The notes beneath the pieces were generated by a model. That model saw nothing but the letters and a program-made list of their open reading frames with translations. It was not told where the DNA came from and made no database searches. A DNA stretch of 49,490 nucleotides from Deltaproteobacteria bacterium. Lineage in GTDB: Bacteria > Desulfobacterota > Syntrophorhabdia > Syntrophorhabdales > Syntrophorhabdaceae. A program made the translations under genes and the position numbers. Within the stretch, counting starts at the first letter, position 1, and each line of letters begins with the position of its first letter. Where the stretch lies: the NCBI GenBank assembly GCA_029777945.1, contig JAKORG010000014.1:1-49490 (forward strand), given 5' to 3'. Of the stretch, positions 8,022 to 16,989 are shown one piece after another.

Positions 8022-9261
8022 AATTAAAGAGTTTTTTTACTAATTCGAGAATTTCCGGCCTTCTTTCTTTTTTTATTAGCAATAAATGGGGATGGATAAT
8101 TTTGTTCACTATATTTTTTGTGAGAACCTCTATATTTTTAATCGTATCGTCGTCGAGGTGTTTTATCTTTTTTATCATCTTGTTAAACTCTTCAGACCTT
8201 ATTAGTTCAGCCCGATCCACTACGTGAGTTATAAGTGGGTGCGTTTCCAGTTGTCTAAGCCATTGAGAAAATTTTACTATTTCATCGTTTATAATCGTTT
8301 TTGCATATTCAGATTCTTTTAATCTATTTTTAAGATATTTTGCAGAAAGCTCTTTTAAATCGTCTATATTATAAAGATAGATATTTTCAAAATCATTTAT
8401 TCCAGGCTCGATGTCTCTCGGCATGGCAATGTCTATAAAAAAGATAGGCCTATTCTTTCTCTTTTTCATGACCGGGATCATATCTTCCTTTTTAATAATG
8501 TAATTATCTGCGCCGGTAGATGAAAGAACCATATCTACCCTTGTAAGGAATTCAGATAATTCTTCAAATCTACATGGTTTGCCGGAGACGATTTCCGAGA
8601 GGGCCTTTGCCTTCTCGAAGGTTCTATTGGTTATATATATCTCTTTTAGACCCTCCTTTTTAAAATGTTTTAGCGCTATTTCACACATTTCACCAGCGCC
8701 TATTACGAGTATCTTTTTGTTTGATAGGTCTCCAAATATATGCCTTGACAGTTCAACGGCCATAGAGCTTATGGATACAGGATTATAACCTATTTTTGTT
8801 TCTGTCCTTACCCTCTTTGCCACGTGGAATGCCCTGTGGAATAGTCTGTTTAAATAGAACCCTGTTGTGCCCAAAAACGTTGCTGCCCTGTATGCATCTT
8901 TTACCTGTCCCAGTATCTGGGGCTCTCCTATTACCATAGAATCAAGACCTGATGCTACAGAAAACAGATGCCCATATGCATCTTCATCAATGAATGTGTA
9001 TGTATATTTATCGAGCCATTCTATTTCTGCATTTAATGTCTCTGAAAGTATCTCTTTTAATATGCTTATCCCTTCATGAGGATGTTTTATTGCAAGGTAA
9101 ACTTCAGTTCTATTGCAGGTGGATAATATAACAGATTCATTTAGATTTTTTTCTTTTAAAGTTTTCAAAAGGGCCTCAAGCTTATCCTCTGAAACAAAAA
9201 ACCTCTCCCTTACATCAATGGGGGCGGTATTGTGATTTAATCCGAAAACCAGTATATGCAT
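7975..9261 (-). CDS. hemA: glutamyl-tRNA reductase
   Basis: A 428-residue HemA that reduces glutamyl-tRNA to glutamate-1-semialdehyde, the first committed step of C5-pathway tetrapyrrole synthesis. The catalytic Cys is Cys49 in STCNRTEVY; an NADPH-binding Rossmann domain shows ILVIGAGEMCEIAL; the conserved IGEPQILGQVKDAY and the C-terminal dimerisation helix (from about 315) are present. The gene lies 52 bp downstream of the ccsA-like gene and overlaps hemC. The order dehydrogenase, CcsA/HemX, HemA, HemC is, from memory, common in Desulfobacterota and links siroheme and heme supply with cytochrome c maturation. Confidence 0.94.
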   Translation of the reverse strand: MHILVFGLNHNTAPIDVRERFFVSEDKLEALLKTLKEKNLNESVILSTCNRTEVYLAIKHPHEGISILKEILSETLNAEIEWLDKYTYTFIDEDAYGHLFSVASGLDSMVIGEPQILGQVKDAYRAATFLGTTGFYLNRLFHRAFHVAKRVRTETKIGYNPVSISSMAVELSRHIFGDLSNKKILVIGAGEMCEIALKHFKKEGLKEIYITNRTFEKAKALSEIVSGKPCRFEELSEFLTRVDMVLSSTGADNYIIKKEDMIPVMKKRKNRPIFFIDIAMPRDIEPGINDFENIYLYNIDDLKELSAKYLKNRLKESEYAKTIINDEIVKFSQWLRQLETHPLITHVVDRAELIRSEEFNKMIKKIKHLDDDTIKNIEVLTKNIVNKIIHPHLLLIKKERRPEILELVKKLFNYENDAEEKMDNRHEG

Positions 9262-9313
9262 TTTTAAACTTTAATAACACCTTTAAAACATATAATAAAG
9301 CCTACTATGTTTT

Positions 9314-10129
9314 TCACAGATACGAGTGCAACCCTCCTATAAAAAAATTCACACCTATAAAAGTAAATAAGATAGAAAAAAATCCCAATATCATCATATA
9401 TGCAGTTTTTTTACCCCTCCAGCCAATGGCAAGCCGGTTGTGTAATAATATGGCATATACAATCCATGTTATAAGGGACCATGTCTCCTTTGGATCCCAG
9501 CTCCAGTAAGCGCCCCATGCTACCTTTGCCCATATAGACCCTGAAATAATGCCTATTGTTAAAAATGGAAATCCATAAGAAATGCAAATATAATTGATCC
9601 TGTCGAGGGTTTCAAGGGATGGCATACGGTTTATTATGGACATTATCTTTTTTTGTTTTATAGACCTTTCCATAATGAGATAAAAAACAGAGATAAAAAA
9701 ACTCATTAAAAAAACAGCATTTCCTGCAAAACAGAAAAACGTATGAATGGGCAACCAGTAGCTATTAAGTGCAGGGGGAAGGGGTTTTATCTCTGAAGGA
9801 AGAATATTTGACCAAACAACTAACACAGATATAGCAGGCAGCACGATGGCCCCTAAAATACCTGTTTTATAAATGCCTTTAAGATAGATAAAAAAACCGG
9901 CTAAACATAAAGCAAAAAAAGATAAAGATTCATGAAGATTTGTAATAGGGGTGTAACCAGCTTCGAAAAATCTTACAACGATTGCCGTTATATGACAAAT
10001 AAAACCAAGAATCAGTAGGTAATGGGCTGTTTTTTCAATAAGGTTCTTGTTTCTTATTACATAAAAAAGAAACGATAAAGTAGATGCTAAATAAGCTATT
10101 AATGCTATATACAAAAAAAATCTATTCAT
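9314..10129 (-). CDS. ccsA: CcsA/HemX-like cytochrome c assembly protein
   Basis: A 271-residue integral membrane protein with about eight TM helices of the CytC_asm (CcmC/CcmF/CcsA) family. The tryptophan-rich heme-binding WWD motif is seen as WGAYWSWDPKETW, flanked by periplasmic loops with conserved histidines (for example in PITNLHESLSF and PIHTFFCFAGN). CcsA proteins handle heme for attachment to apocytochromes c; related proteins next to hemA are called HemX and have been tied to HemA stability. The position between the siroheme-type dehydrogenase and hemA leaves both roles open. It begins 1 bp before the end of the upstream gene's spacer, so the operon is tight. Confidence 0.8.
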   Translation of the reverse strand: MNRFFLYIALIAYLASTLSFLFYVIRNKNLIEKTAHYLLILGFICHITAIVVRFFEAGYTPITNLHESLSFFALCLAGFFIYLKGIYKTGILGAIVLPAISVLVVWSNILPSEIKPLPPALNSYWLPIHTFFCFAGNAVFLMSFFISVFYLIMERSIKQKKIMSIINRMPSLETLDRINYICISYGFPFLTIGIISGSIWAKVAWGAYWSWDPKETWSLITWIVYAILLHNRLAIGWRGKKTAYMMILGFFSILFTFIGVNFFIGGLHSYL

Positions 10130-10130
10130 G

Positions 10131-10790
10131 TTATCTCAAATACCTTTTTTTCAGTTCTGAAACACTCAAACCTATGATTTCATTCATGGGGCTATTCTTT
10201 ATCTGCCTCATAATTATTTTCCTTTGTTTTGGGTCCAAAACCTCTTTTAGTATTATTTTTCTTAATCTGCCGATTTTTTTTACATACTTGATATGGTCTT
10301 CTGTTAAAACTTGCTTTATCTTTTCTTTAAAGACCCTTGCAAACATTGGAAGTGTTCCTGATGTGGAGATCGCTATTGTTACAGGGCCTTTCTTTACCAT
10401 AGAAGGAACTATAAAATCGCAGAAATCAGGGTCATCTACGACATTAGCTATAATCCCCATTTCTTCGGCATCTTTTTTTATTTGGCGGTTAACTTCTTTT
10501 TTGTCAGTGGCAGCAAATACTATAAATGCACCTTCTAAGTCACCTTTTTTATAGTCCCTTTTTATTATCTCTAACTTTCCTTTTTCTTCAAGGGTTATAA
10601 GCCTCTTTGTAATGGAAGGGGCTATGACCCTAACATTAGCACCGCATTTTATAAGGATTACTGCCTTTCTTTCTGCAACTTGACCCCCACCTATAATAAG
10701 GCATAATCTTTTTTTTAGATTGAGAAAAATAGGATAATAACTTCTATCTGACGATTTTGAAGTCTGTAAATTCGTTTTTATATTCTTCAT
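10131..10790 (-). CDS. precorrin-2 dehydrogenase / sirohydrochlorin ferrochelatase (CysG N-terminal type)
   Basis: A 219-residue stand-alone siroheme-synthase N-terminal domain protein. It shows the NAD-binding LIIGGGQVAERKA close to the N-terminus, VRVIAPSI after the second strand, and the helical C-terminal dimerisation part. It oxidises precorrin-2 to sirohydrochlorin and in some homologues inserts iron. The uroporphyrinogen methyltransferase domain of CysG is absent, so it resembles MET8/YlnF-type proteins. The only usable start (10790) overlaps the upstream acylphosphatase by 47 bp and follows GTGAGAT, giving an N-terminal extension of about 18 polar residues. Confidence 0.85.
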   Translation of the reverse strand: MKNIKTNLQTSKSSDRSYYPIFLNLKKRLCLIIGGGQVAERKAVILIKCGANVRVIAPSITKRLITLEEKGKLEIIKRDYKKGDLEGAFIVFAATDKKEVNRQIKKDAEEMGIIANVVDDPDFCDFIVPSMVKKGPVTIAISTSGTLPMFARVFKEKIKQVLTEDHIKYVKKIGRLRKIILKEVLDPKQRKIIMRQIKNSPMNEIIGLSVSELKKRYLR

Positions 10791-11016
10791 ATCTCACTTC
10801 TATATCTTCCACAACTGCACCTTGAGGGCCTCTTCTGCTCCAGGCAATGATTTTTTCTATGCTATCTTCGCCTCCCTCACACACCATTTCAACCCTTCCA
10901 TCAGGTAAATTTCTCACCCATCCTTTGATGCCCAGTTGTTTTGCCTGCTGGGAAGTAAAATGCCTGAAAAACACCCCCTGGACAATGCCTTTTACAAATA
11001 TATGAACCCTTTTCAT
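10744..11016 (-). CDS. acyP: acylphosphatase
   Basis: A 90-residue acylphosphatase hydrolysing carboxyl-phosphate bonds such as acetyl phosphate. The phosphate-binding GVFFR (Arg18) and catalytic WVRNLPDG (Asn36) motifs are both present in VKGIVQGVFFRHF and GWVRNLPDGRVE. It is the first gene of the minus-strand operon that continues into the tetrapyrrole genes and overlaps the next one by 47 bp, so its job in this operon may simply be positional. The promoter must lie in the 103-112 bp divergent gap before the activase gene. Confidence 0.9.
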   Translation of the reverse strand: MKRVHIFVKGIVQGVFFRHFTSQQAKQLGIKGWVRNLPDGRVEMVCEGGEDSIEKIIAWSRRGPQGAVVEDIEVRYEEYKNEFTDFKIVR

Positions 11017-11039
11017 AATGCTTCCCTTATGTTATTATG

Positions 11040-11066
11040 TTGATAAAAGCCAGTTTGTGTTATAAA
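11040..11066 (+). promoter_or_regulatory. candidate promoter for the activase gene
   Basis: TTGATA at 11040-11045 and TATAAA at 11061-11066 are separated by 15 bp, shorter than ideal. This lies in the divergent gap between acyP and the giant activase, which is very AT-rich, so chance matches are easy. Confidence 0.3.
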
Positions 11067-11128
11067 TTAACATACATAATTTATTTAATCAAAATTTAAT
11101 TAATGATAATTAAAAGGAGGTGTCGGAC

Positions 11129-14100
11129 TTGGATAGATTGGGATTAGATATTGGTTCTGTGAGCATAAACGTTATTTTAATGGACGATAAGGAAAGGATA
11201 GTCCATAATGAATATATAAGACACAGAGGAAGGCCCATTGAACTTGCAAAAAATATACTTCAAGATTTAACTGTTAAATTTGACATAGATTTTATTGCCA
11301 CAACAGGAACAGGGGCAAAACTTTTTTCTCAGATGGTAGGCGCAACCTTTGTAAACGAAATCGTTGCTCTAACAAGGGCCTTTAATCATTTATATCCCCA
11401 TGTAAAAACCGTGATAGACATAGGTGGTGAAGACTCAAAACTTATAATATTCGAAGAGGAATCAGCAGGCAAAAGGCTTAAGATAAAAGATTTTTCCATG
11501 AATGCCCTATGTGCTGCAGGCACAGGCTCATTTCTCGATCAGCAGGCATCGAGACTGAGATTTACCATAGAAGAATTCAGTAACATTGCGTTAAAATCAA
11601 AAAACCCCCCGAGGATAGCAGGAAGATGTACCGTATTTGCCAAATCAGACATGATTCACCTCCAGCAGATAGCAACTCCTGACTATGAAATAGTCTCTGG
11701 TTTATGCTATGCCCTTGCAAGAAATTTTAAAAGCAATGTGGCAAAGGGAAAAAACATAATAAAACCTGTAGCATTTGTAGGAGGCGTTGCAGCAAATGCA
11801 GGTATGAAAAGGGCTATAAAGGATGTTTTTTCATTAAAGGATGAAGAATTTATAATCCCCGAGCTTTTTACCTCTATGGGTGCAATAGGTGCTGTTTATA
11901 CGGTTTTAGACGAGCCTTCTTTAAAAACAGAGTTTCTTGGATTTGAGAGGATAAATGATTATCTTATCCACAACGAAAACGTAGAAACGCTGGAAAAACT
12001 TGAACTTTCAAAAGAAAACATAAATGTGAATTATTATATAAAATCCATAGATAAGAAAACCGATGCATATCTCGGAGTGGATGTAGGTTCAATAAGTACA
12101 AACCTTGTCCTAATAGACAAAGACAAAAATGTCCTTGCCAAGAGATATTTAATGACAGAAGGTAGACCACTTGAGGCAGTAAAAAGAGGTCTTGCAGAAA
12201 TTGGTGAGGAGATTGGGGATAAGATAAACATATTAGGTGCTGGCACAACTGGTTCGGGAAGATATCTCACAGCAGATTTTATAGGTGCAGATATAGTAAG
12301 GAATGAAATTACTGCCCAGGCAGAGGCGGCAATAAATATTGACCCTGAGGTGGATACCATATTCGAGATAGGAGGTCAGGATTCAAAGTATATAAGTATA
12401 GATAACGGCGTTGTTGTTGACTTTGAGATGAACAAGGCCTGTGCAGCAGGCACTGGATCTTTTCTTGAAGAGCAGGCAGAGAGGCTTGGCATATCCATAA
12501 AAGAGGAATTCGGTAAATTAGCCCTATCTTCGGAAAGACCTATAAAGATGGGCGAGAGATGCACCGTATTTATAGAATCTGACCTTGTGCATCATCAGCA
12601 AAGGGGTGCAAAAACAGATGACCTTGTAAGTGGATTATCATATTCTATAGTTGCCAATTATCTTAACAAAGTGGTAGGAGACAGAAGGATTGGCAAGAAA
12701 ATTTTCTTTCAAGGTGGAACTGCTTTTAATAAAGGCGTTGTTGCGGCATTTGAAAAAACGCTTGGTAGACCCATCAAGGTTCCGCCTCATCATGATGTAA
12801 CAGGGGCAATCGGTGTTGCAATACTTGCAATGAAGGAAAGAAACTGGGAAAAGAGTAGTTTCAAGGGTTTTGATTTAAGTAAAAGGCGTTATGATATTGA
12901 AACTTTTGAGTGTAAGGGTTGTGAAAACCTCTGCGAGATAAGAAAAGTAACTGTTGAGAACGAAGCACCTCTATATTATGGCAGCAGGTGTGAAAAATAC
13001 GATGTTGTGAGACGTGTAGAGAAAAAGGATATAAAAGACCTTTTTAAGGTAAGGGAAGAACTGTTATTTAATGTTTATGATAAAGAAACAGAGGGAGAGG
13101 TAATAGGCATACCAAGAATACTTTATATGCATGAATATATTCCTTTCTGGAAGGCATTTTTAACAGAACTTGGCTTTAAGGTTGTCTTTTCTGATCCCAC
13201 AAACAAAAAGATAATTAGAGATGGCGTTGAAAATATAATAGTAGAATCTTGTTTTCCCATAAAGCTTGCCCATGGTCATATATTGAATTTAATTAAAAAA
13301 GGTATTAAAAAGATTTTTATACCCAGTATAATAAACTTAAAAAGCCCTGCAAAGCACATTTCCAATACCTTTGCATGTCCCTATGCACAATCCATACCTT
13401 ATACAGTTAAGGCATCCATAGATTTTAATTCGTATGATGTTGAGTTGCTTTCACCAGTAGTATATTTTGGAATGGGCGATGAAACCACATTTGCAAATCT
13501 TAAAAAATTTGGCAAGACAATAAAAAAATCAACAAAAGAGATAAAAAAGGCATTTAATATTGCAAAAGAGGCACAAAAAAGGTTTTATGAGAAATGTCTT
13601 GATGAAGGAAGAAGATTTTTATCTGATGTTGCCGATGATGAGAAAATAATGGCAATTATAGGAAGACCTTACAACAGTTGTGACCCCGGTGCAAACTTAA
13701 ATATTCACAAGAAACTTATAGACCTTGGTGTAAAACCCATTCCCCTTGATATGTTACCGCTTATGGAGGGTATTGAAGAGGATGAAAACTTAACTGACAT
13801 GTATTGGGGATATGGTCAGAGGATTTTAAGGTCAGCCACAATTGTAAAGAAACACGATAATTTTTATGGTGTTTATATTACTAATTTCGGTTGTGGCCCT
13901 GATTCTTTTATTACCCATTTTTTCAAAAAAACTATTAAAGGAAAACCGTTTTTACAACTCGAAATAGACGAACACAGTGCAGATGCTGGGATAATCACAA
14001 GGCTCGAGGCTTTTCTCGATAGCATTAAAAATGCAAAAATAGAGAAAAAAATAGAGATAATTAAACCTGTTTTGTTCACAAAGGACGGGAATAACAGAAA

Positions 14101-15277
14101 ATTATACATACCTTATATGTGTGACCATTCTATTGCCCTTTCAGGCGCGTTTAAGGCCTGTGGGGTAGATGCTGAGGTAATGGAAGAATCTGATGAAAAT
14201 ACTGTAATACTGGGAAGAAAATTTACATCAGGAAAGGAGTGCTATCCCTGTATATTAACAACAGGTGACATGATCAAGACTACACAGAGAGATGACTTTG
14301 ACCCTGAAAAAAGTGCATTTTTTATGCCTTCTGGTTCAGGTCCATGTCGTTTTGGTCAATACAACAGGTTTCATAGACTTGTCCTTGATGAATTGGGTTT
14401 TAATAATGTTCCCATTTATGCACCAAATCAAGATGATCGTTTTTATAAAGAACTCCATATTGTGGGAGGTAAATTTTCCCGCCTTGGATGGAGGGCGATT
14501 GTTGCTACAGATATGGTTATTAAATTACTTCACGAGACAAGACCTTTTGAGGTAAATAGGGGAGATACGGATAAAATTTACAAAAAGGCCATTGAACTTA
14601 TAAAAAATAGTGTTGAGAAAGGCGGAGAGGATTTAGAAGATATTTTACAGGGTATTCTAAAAGAATTCTTAAACATTAAAAAAACAGGAGAGAAAAAGCC
14701 AATTGTAGGCATTGTGGGTGAGATATATATAAGGTCGAATAGATTTAGCAACAATGACCTTGTAAGAAAAATAGAGGAGTTTGGTGGAGTTGCCTGGCTT
14801 GCACCAATTGCCGAATGGATTTCTTATGTGAATTACATGTCAAAACTAAAGAGCATGAAGAATAAAAGGCTTTCCAATCTGTTTAACATCGTCCTTACAG
14901 AATATTATCAGAAGAAGGAAGAGCATAAAATAGAGGGCATTTTTGAGCATCATATAAAATACGGCAAAGAACCAAAGATAAAAGATATAATCAGAAAGGC
15001 AAGGCCTTATATCCATGTGAGCTTTGAAGGAGAGGCCATACTGACAGTAGGCAAATCTGTTGATTTTATTGAAAAAGGTGTTTCTGGTATTGTAAATGCT
15101 ATGCCCTTTACCTGTATGCCAGGGACTATATCTTCGGCAATTATGAAACTTATTCAGAACAAATACAATATCCCTGTAATTAATATTGCCTATGATGGGC
15201 AGGGTTTAACTAATGTATTAACAAGGCTTGAAGCCTTTATGCATCAGGTAAAAGAAAATTTTTACAGTAATGGATAA
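11129..15277 (+). CDS. giant acyl-CoA dehydratase/reductase activase (two BcrAD/BadFG ATPase domains + DUF2229)
   Basis: A soluble protein of about 1382 residues. Two tandem BcrAD/BadFG ATPase domains occupy roughly 1-260 and 305-575, each with acetate/sugar-kinase-fold motifs (DIGSVSINVI; DVGSISTNLVLID) and CAAGTGSF. The [4Fe-4S] Cys pairs expected for HgdC-type activators are Cys128/Cys167 and Cys438/Cys478. A Cys linker (CKGCENLCEI...SRCEKY) leads to a DUF2229 region (about 650-880) and a C-terminal part resembling dehydratase components (KECYPCILTTGDM, CMPGTISSAIMKLI). I choose TTG at 11129 because AAAGGAGG (11113-11120) sits 8 bp before it and overlaps the alternative GTG at 11120. Such large proteins occur in many anaerobes, usually without a defined substrate. 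ATP-driven low-potential electron transfer is inference. Confidence 0.85.
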   Translation: MDRLGLDIGSVSINVILMDDKERIVHNEYIRHRGRPIELAKNILQDLTVKFDIDFIATTGTGAKLFSQMVGATFVNEIVALTRAFNHLYPHVKTVIDIGGEDSKLIIFEEESAGKRLKIKDFSMNALCAAGTGSFLDQQASRLRFTIEEFSNIALKSKNPPRIAGRCTVFAKSDMIHLQQIATPDYEIVSGLCYALARNFKSNVAKGKNIIKPVAFVGGVAANAGMKRAIKDVFSLKDEEFIIPELFTSMGAIGAVYTVLDEPSLKTEFLGFERINDYLIHNENVETLEKLELSKENINVNYYIKSIDKKTDAYLGVDVGSISTNLVLIDKDKNVLAKRYLMTEGRPLEAVKRGLAEIGEEIGDKINILGAGTTGSGRYLTADFIGADIVRNEITAQAEAAINIDPEVDTIFEIGGQDSKYISIDNGVVVDFEMNKACAAGTGSFLEEQAERLGISIKEEFGKLALSSERPIKMGERCTVFIESDLVHHQQRGAKTDDLVSGLSYSIVANYLNKVVGDRRIGKKIFFQGGTAFNKGVVAAFEKTLGRPIKVPPHHDVTGAIGVAILAMKERNWEKSSFKGFDLSKRRYDIETFECKGCENLCEIRKVTVENEAPLYYGSRCEKYDVVRRVEKKDIKDLFKVREELLFNVYDKETEGEVIGIPRILYMHEYIPFWKAFLTELGFKVVFSDPTNKKIIRDGVENIIVESCFPIKLAHGHILNLIKKGIKKIFIPSIINLKSPAKHISNTFACPYAQSIPYTVKASIDFNSYDVELLSPVVYFGMGDETTFANLKKFGKTIKKSTKEIKKAFNIAKEAQKRFYEKCLDEGRRFLSDVADDEKIMAIIGRPYNSCDPGANLNIHKKLIDLGVKPIPLDMLPLMEGIEEDENLTDMYWGYGQRILRSATIVKKHDNFYGVYITNFGCGPDSFITHFFKKTIKGKPFLQLEIDEHSADAGIITRLEAFLDSIKNAKIEKKIEIIKPVLFTKDGNNRKLYIPYMCDHSIALSGAFKACGVDAEVMEESDENTVILGRKFTSGKECYPCILTTGDMIKTTQRDDFDPEKSAFFMPSGSGPCRFGQYNRFHRLVLDELGFNNVPIYAPNQDDRFYKELHIVGGKFSRLGWRAIVATDMVIKLLHETRPFEVNRGDTDKIYKKAIELIKNSVEKGGEDLEDILQGILKEFLNIKKTGEKKPIVGIVGEIYIRSNRFSNNDLVRKIEEFGGVAWLAPIAEWISYVNYMSKLKSMKNKRLSNLFNIVLTEYYQKKEEHKIEGIFEHHIKYGKEPKIKDIIRKARPYIHVSFEGEAILTVGKSVDFIEKGVSGIVNAMPFTCMPGTISSAIMKLIQNKYNIPVINIAYDGQGLTNVLTRLEAFMHQVKENFYSNG

Positions 15278-16607
15278 CCTGGCCGTTGAGATATTATTTA
15301 TAATAGTGCTTATCCTGTTGAACGGGGTATTCTCAGCAGGGGAGATCTCCATCATCTCTTCAAGAAAAAGTAAGGTTAAGGAACTCCTTGAAGGGAGAAA
15401 CGATTCCAAGGCAAAGACACTTTTTAACATGAAGGAGAACCCAGAGAAGTTTTTATCTTCAGTTCAAATAGGCATCACACTTTTTGGAACCCTTGCATCT
15501 GCTATAGGAGGTGTCATTGCAATTAAACATTTAATGCCATTTATAAATCTTGTCCCTGTGTTAAACAGGTTTTCAGAATCTATTGCTGTTTTTATAGTTG
15601 TGGTTATACTTACCTATCTCTTTCTCGTAATAGGAGAGCTTGTTCCTAAATATATTGGTATGAATTATAAAGAAAAGGTTGCCCTTCATATTGCGCCTAT
15701 CTTTGATTTAACAGGAAGGTTACTGTTTTTTTTCGTAAATGTATTGACTGCATCCACAAATTTTATCATAAAAGGTTTAAATCTTAAGGAGGTTGAAGAG
15801 CATATTGGAGAAAAGGAGATAAAAATTTTAATAGAAGAGGGCAGGAGAAAGGGCGTTTTTGACAAAACAGAAGAAGAATTGATTCACAGCGTATTCGAAT
15901 TTGCAGATAGGTCCGTTAAGGATATAATGGTGCCAAAACCTAAGATATACGGGATAGATATAGACCAAAAAAACGAAGACATAATAAATTATGTGGTGGA
16001 AAACGAATTCTCCCGTTACCCTGTATACAGGGATCACCTCGACAATATCATAGGAATTTTATACCATAAAGACATAACAAAATTCATCGCCTCAAAAGAG
16101 CCTTTTAACCTGGAAAAACTTATTAGAAAGCCCTATTTTGTCCCTGAAACAATGGAGATAAGCGTTCTTTTAAAAGAGATGCAAAAAAGACATGTTCATA
16201 TGGCTGTTGTAGTGGATGAATACGGAACTACAGTAGGTATTGTTACCCTTGAGGATATAATGGAAGAGATTTTTGGTGAAATTATGGATGAAACTGATGT
16301 GGATGACAGGATTGAAAGACAAATGGATGGTTCAATTGTCATAGATGGTGCCTTTTCAATAAGAGACTTGAACAATACATTGCATCTGAATCTACCAGAA
16401 TCGCCGGATTATGAAACACTCGGTGGGTTTATGATGGCAAAGTTACAGGGTATTGCAAAGGGCGGAGAAATTGTAAGGTATGGCAAGTATAAATTTATTG
16501 TAGTTGGTGTGGATGAGAGGCGTATTACAAAGGTTAAGCTTGAACATATGCGGCCTAATGTCATAAAGGTAAATAGTAGAAAAGATAAGCAATTAAAAAT
16601 AGATTGA
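15270..16607 (+). CDS. CorC/HlyC family membrane protein (CNNM + CBS pair)
   Basis: A 445-residue protein with the order DUF21/CNNM transmembrane domain (about 1-190, opening with IVLILLNGVFSAGEISIISS), a CBS-domain pair (about 205-330) and a C-terminal CorC_HlyC transporter-associated domain (about 350-430, SPDYETLGGFMMAKL). Relatives have been implicated in magnesium or cobalt efflux; the old name hemolysin is not functional evidence. The start overlaps the activase stop by 8 bp, so the two genes may be cotranscribed, although their functions have no obvious link. Confidence 0.88.
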   Translation: MDNLAVEILFIIVLILLNGVFSAGEISIISSRKSKVKELLEGRNDSKAKTLFNMKENPEKFLSSVQIGITLFGTLASAIGGVIAIKHLMPFINLVPVLNRFSESIAVFIVVVILTYLFLVIGELVPKYIGMNYKEKVALHIAPIFDLTGRLLFFFVNVLTASTNFIIKGLNLKEVEEHIGEKEIKILIEEGRRKGVFDKTEEELIHSVFEFADRSVKDIMVPKPKIYGIDIDQKNEDIINYVVENEFSRYPVYRDHLDNIIGILYHKDITKFIASKEPFNLEKLIRKPYFVPETMEISVLLKEMQKRHVHMAVVVDEYGTTVGIVTLEDIMEEIFGEIMDETDVDDRIERQMDGSIVIDGAFSIRDLNNTLHLNLPESPDYETLGGFMMAKLQGIAKGGEIVRYGKYKFIVVGVDERRITKVKLEHMRPNVIKVNSRKDKQLKID

Positions 16608-16665
16608 CAAGGACGATGCTCTTTAATACAATCAAATGAAGTAAAAATAAAAAAAGAGGTTTAAC

Positions 16666-16989
16666 ATGAAAAGATGCATTTTTTTTATTGTGTTATTTTT
16701 CTTTGTTTTCATTGTTTTTAATCCTTTTAACTCTTATTCGCAGACTGTATATTCTGAAGAAACACATGAAAGGGTTAGTAATAAAAGAGGTGAAAACATT
16801 ATTTTCGATTTATTTGTCTTGCGTCCACTCGGGGTAGCTTCATGTATTATAGGGGTTGCAAGCACAATAGCATCATTACCTTTTGCGCTTACTTCAGAAA
16901 GTTCTGATATCGTAGCAGAAGAATTTATTATAAAACCTGTTAAGCACACATTTCAAAGAAAACTCGATGATATTGATCCTTCCCATTAA
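16666..16989 (+). CDS. small exported hypothetical protein with RPLG motif
   Basis: A 107-residue protein with an N-terminal signal peptide or anchor (KRCIFFIVLFFFVFIVFNPF, likely cleavage after SYSQ). A conserved-looking DLFVLRPLGVASCIIGVAS segment is followed by a second hydrophobic stretch (about 62-82) and a polar tail with EEFIIKPVKHTFQR. I recall similar short proteins with an RPLG motif in other Gram-negative bacteria, but no function. AGAGG lies 8 bp upstream of the ATG. The 3' end overlaps the convergent AmpG-like gene by 4 bp. Confidence 0.7.
   Translation: MKRCIFFIVLFFFVFIVFNPFNSYSQTVYSEETHERVSNKRGENIIFDLFVLRPLGVASCIIGVASTIASLPFALTSESSDIVAEEFIIKPVKHTFQRKLDDIDPSH

Noticed and set aside
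11120-11128. GTG 11120 as start of the giant activase
   Set aside because: The GTG overlaps the ribosome-binding site itself; TTG 11129 has ideal spacing.
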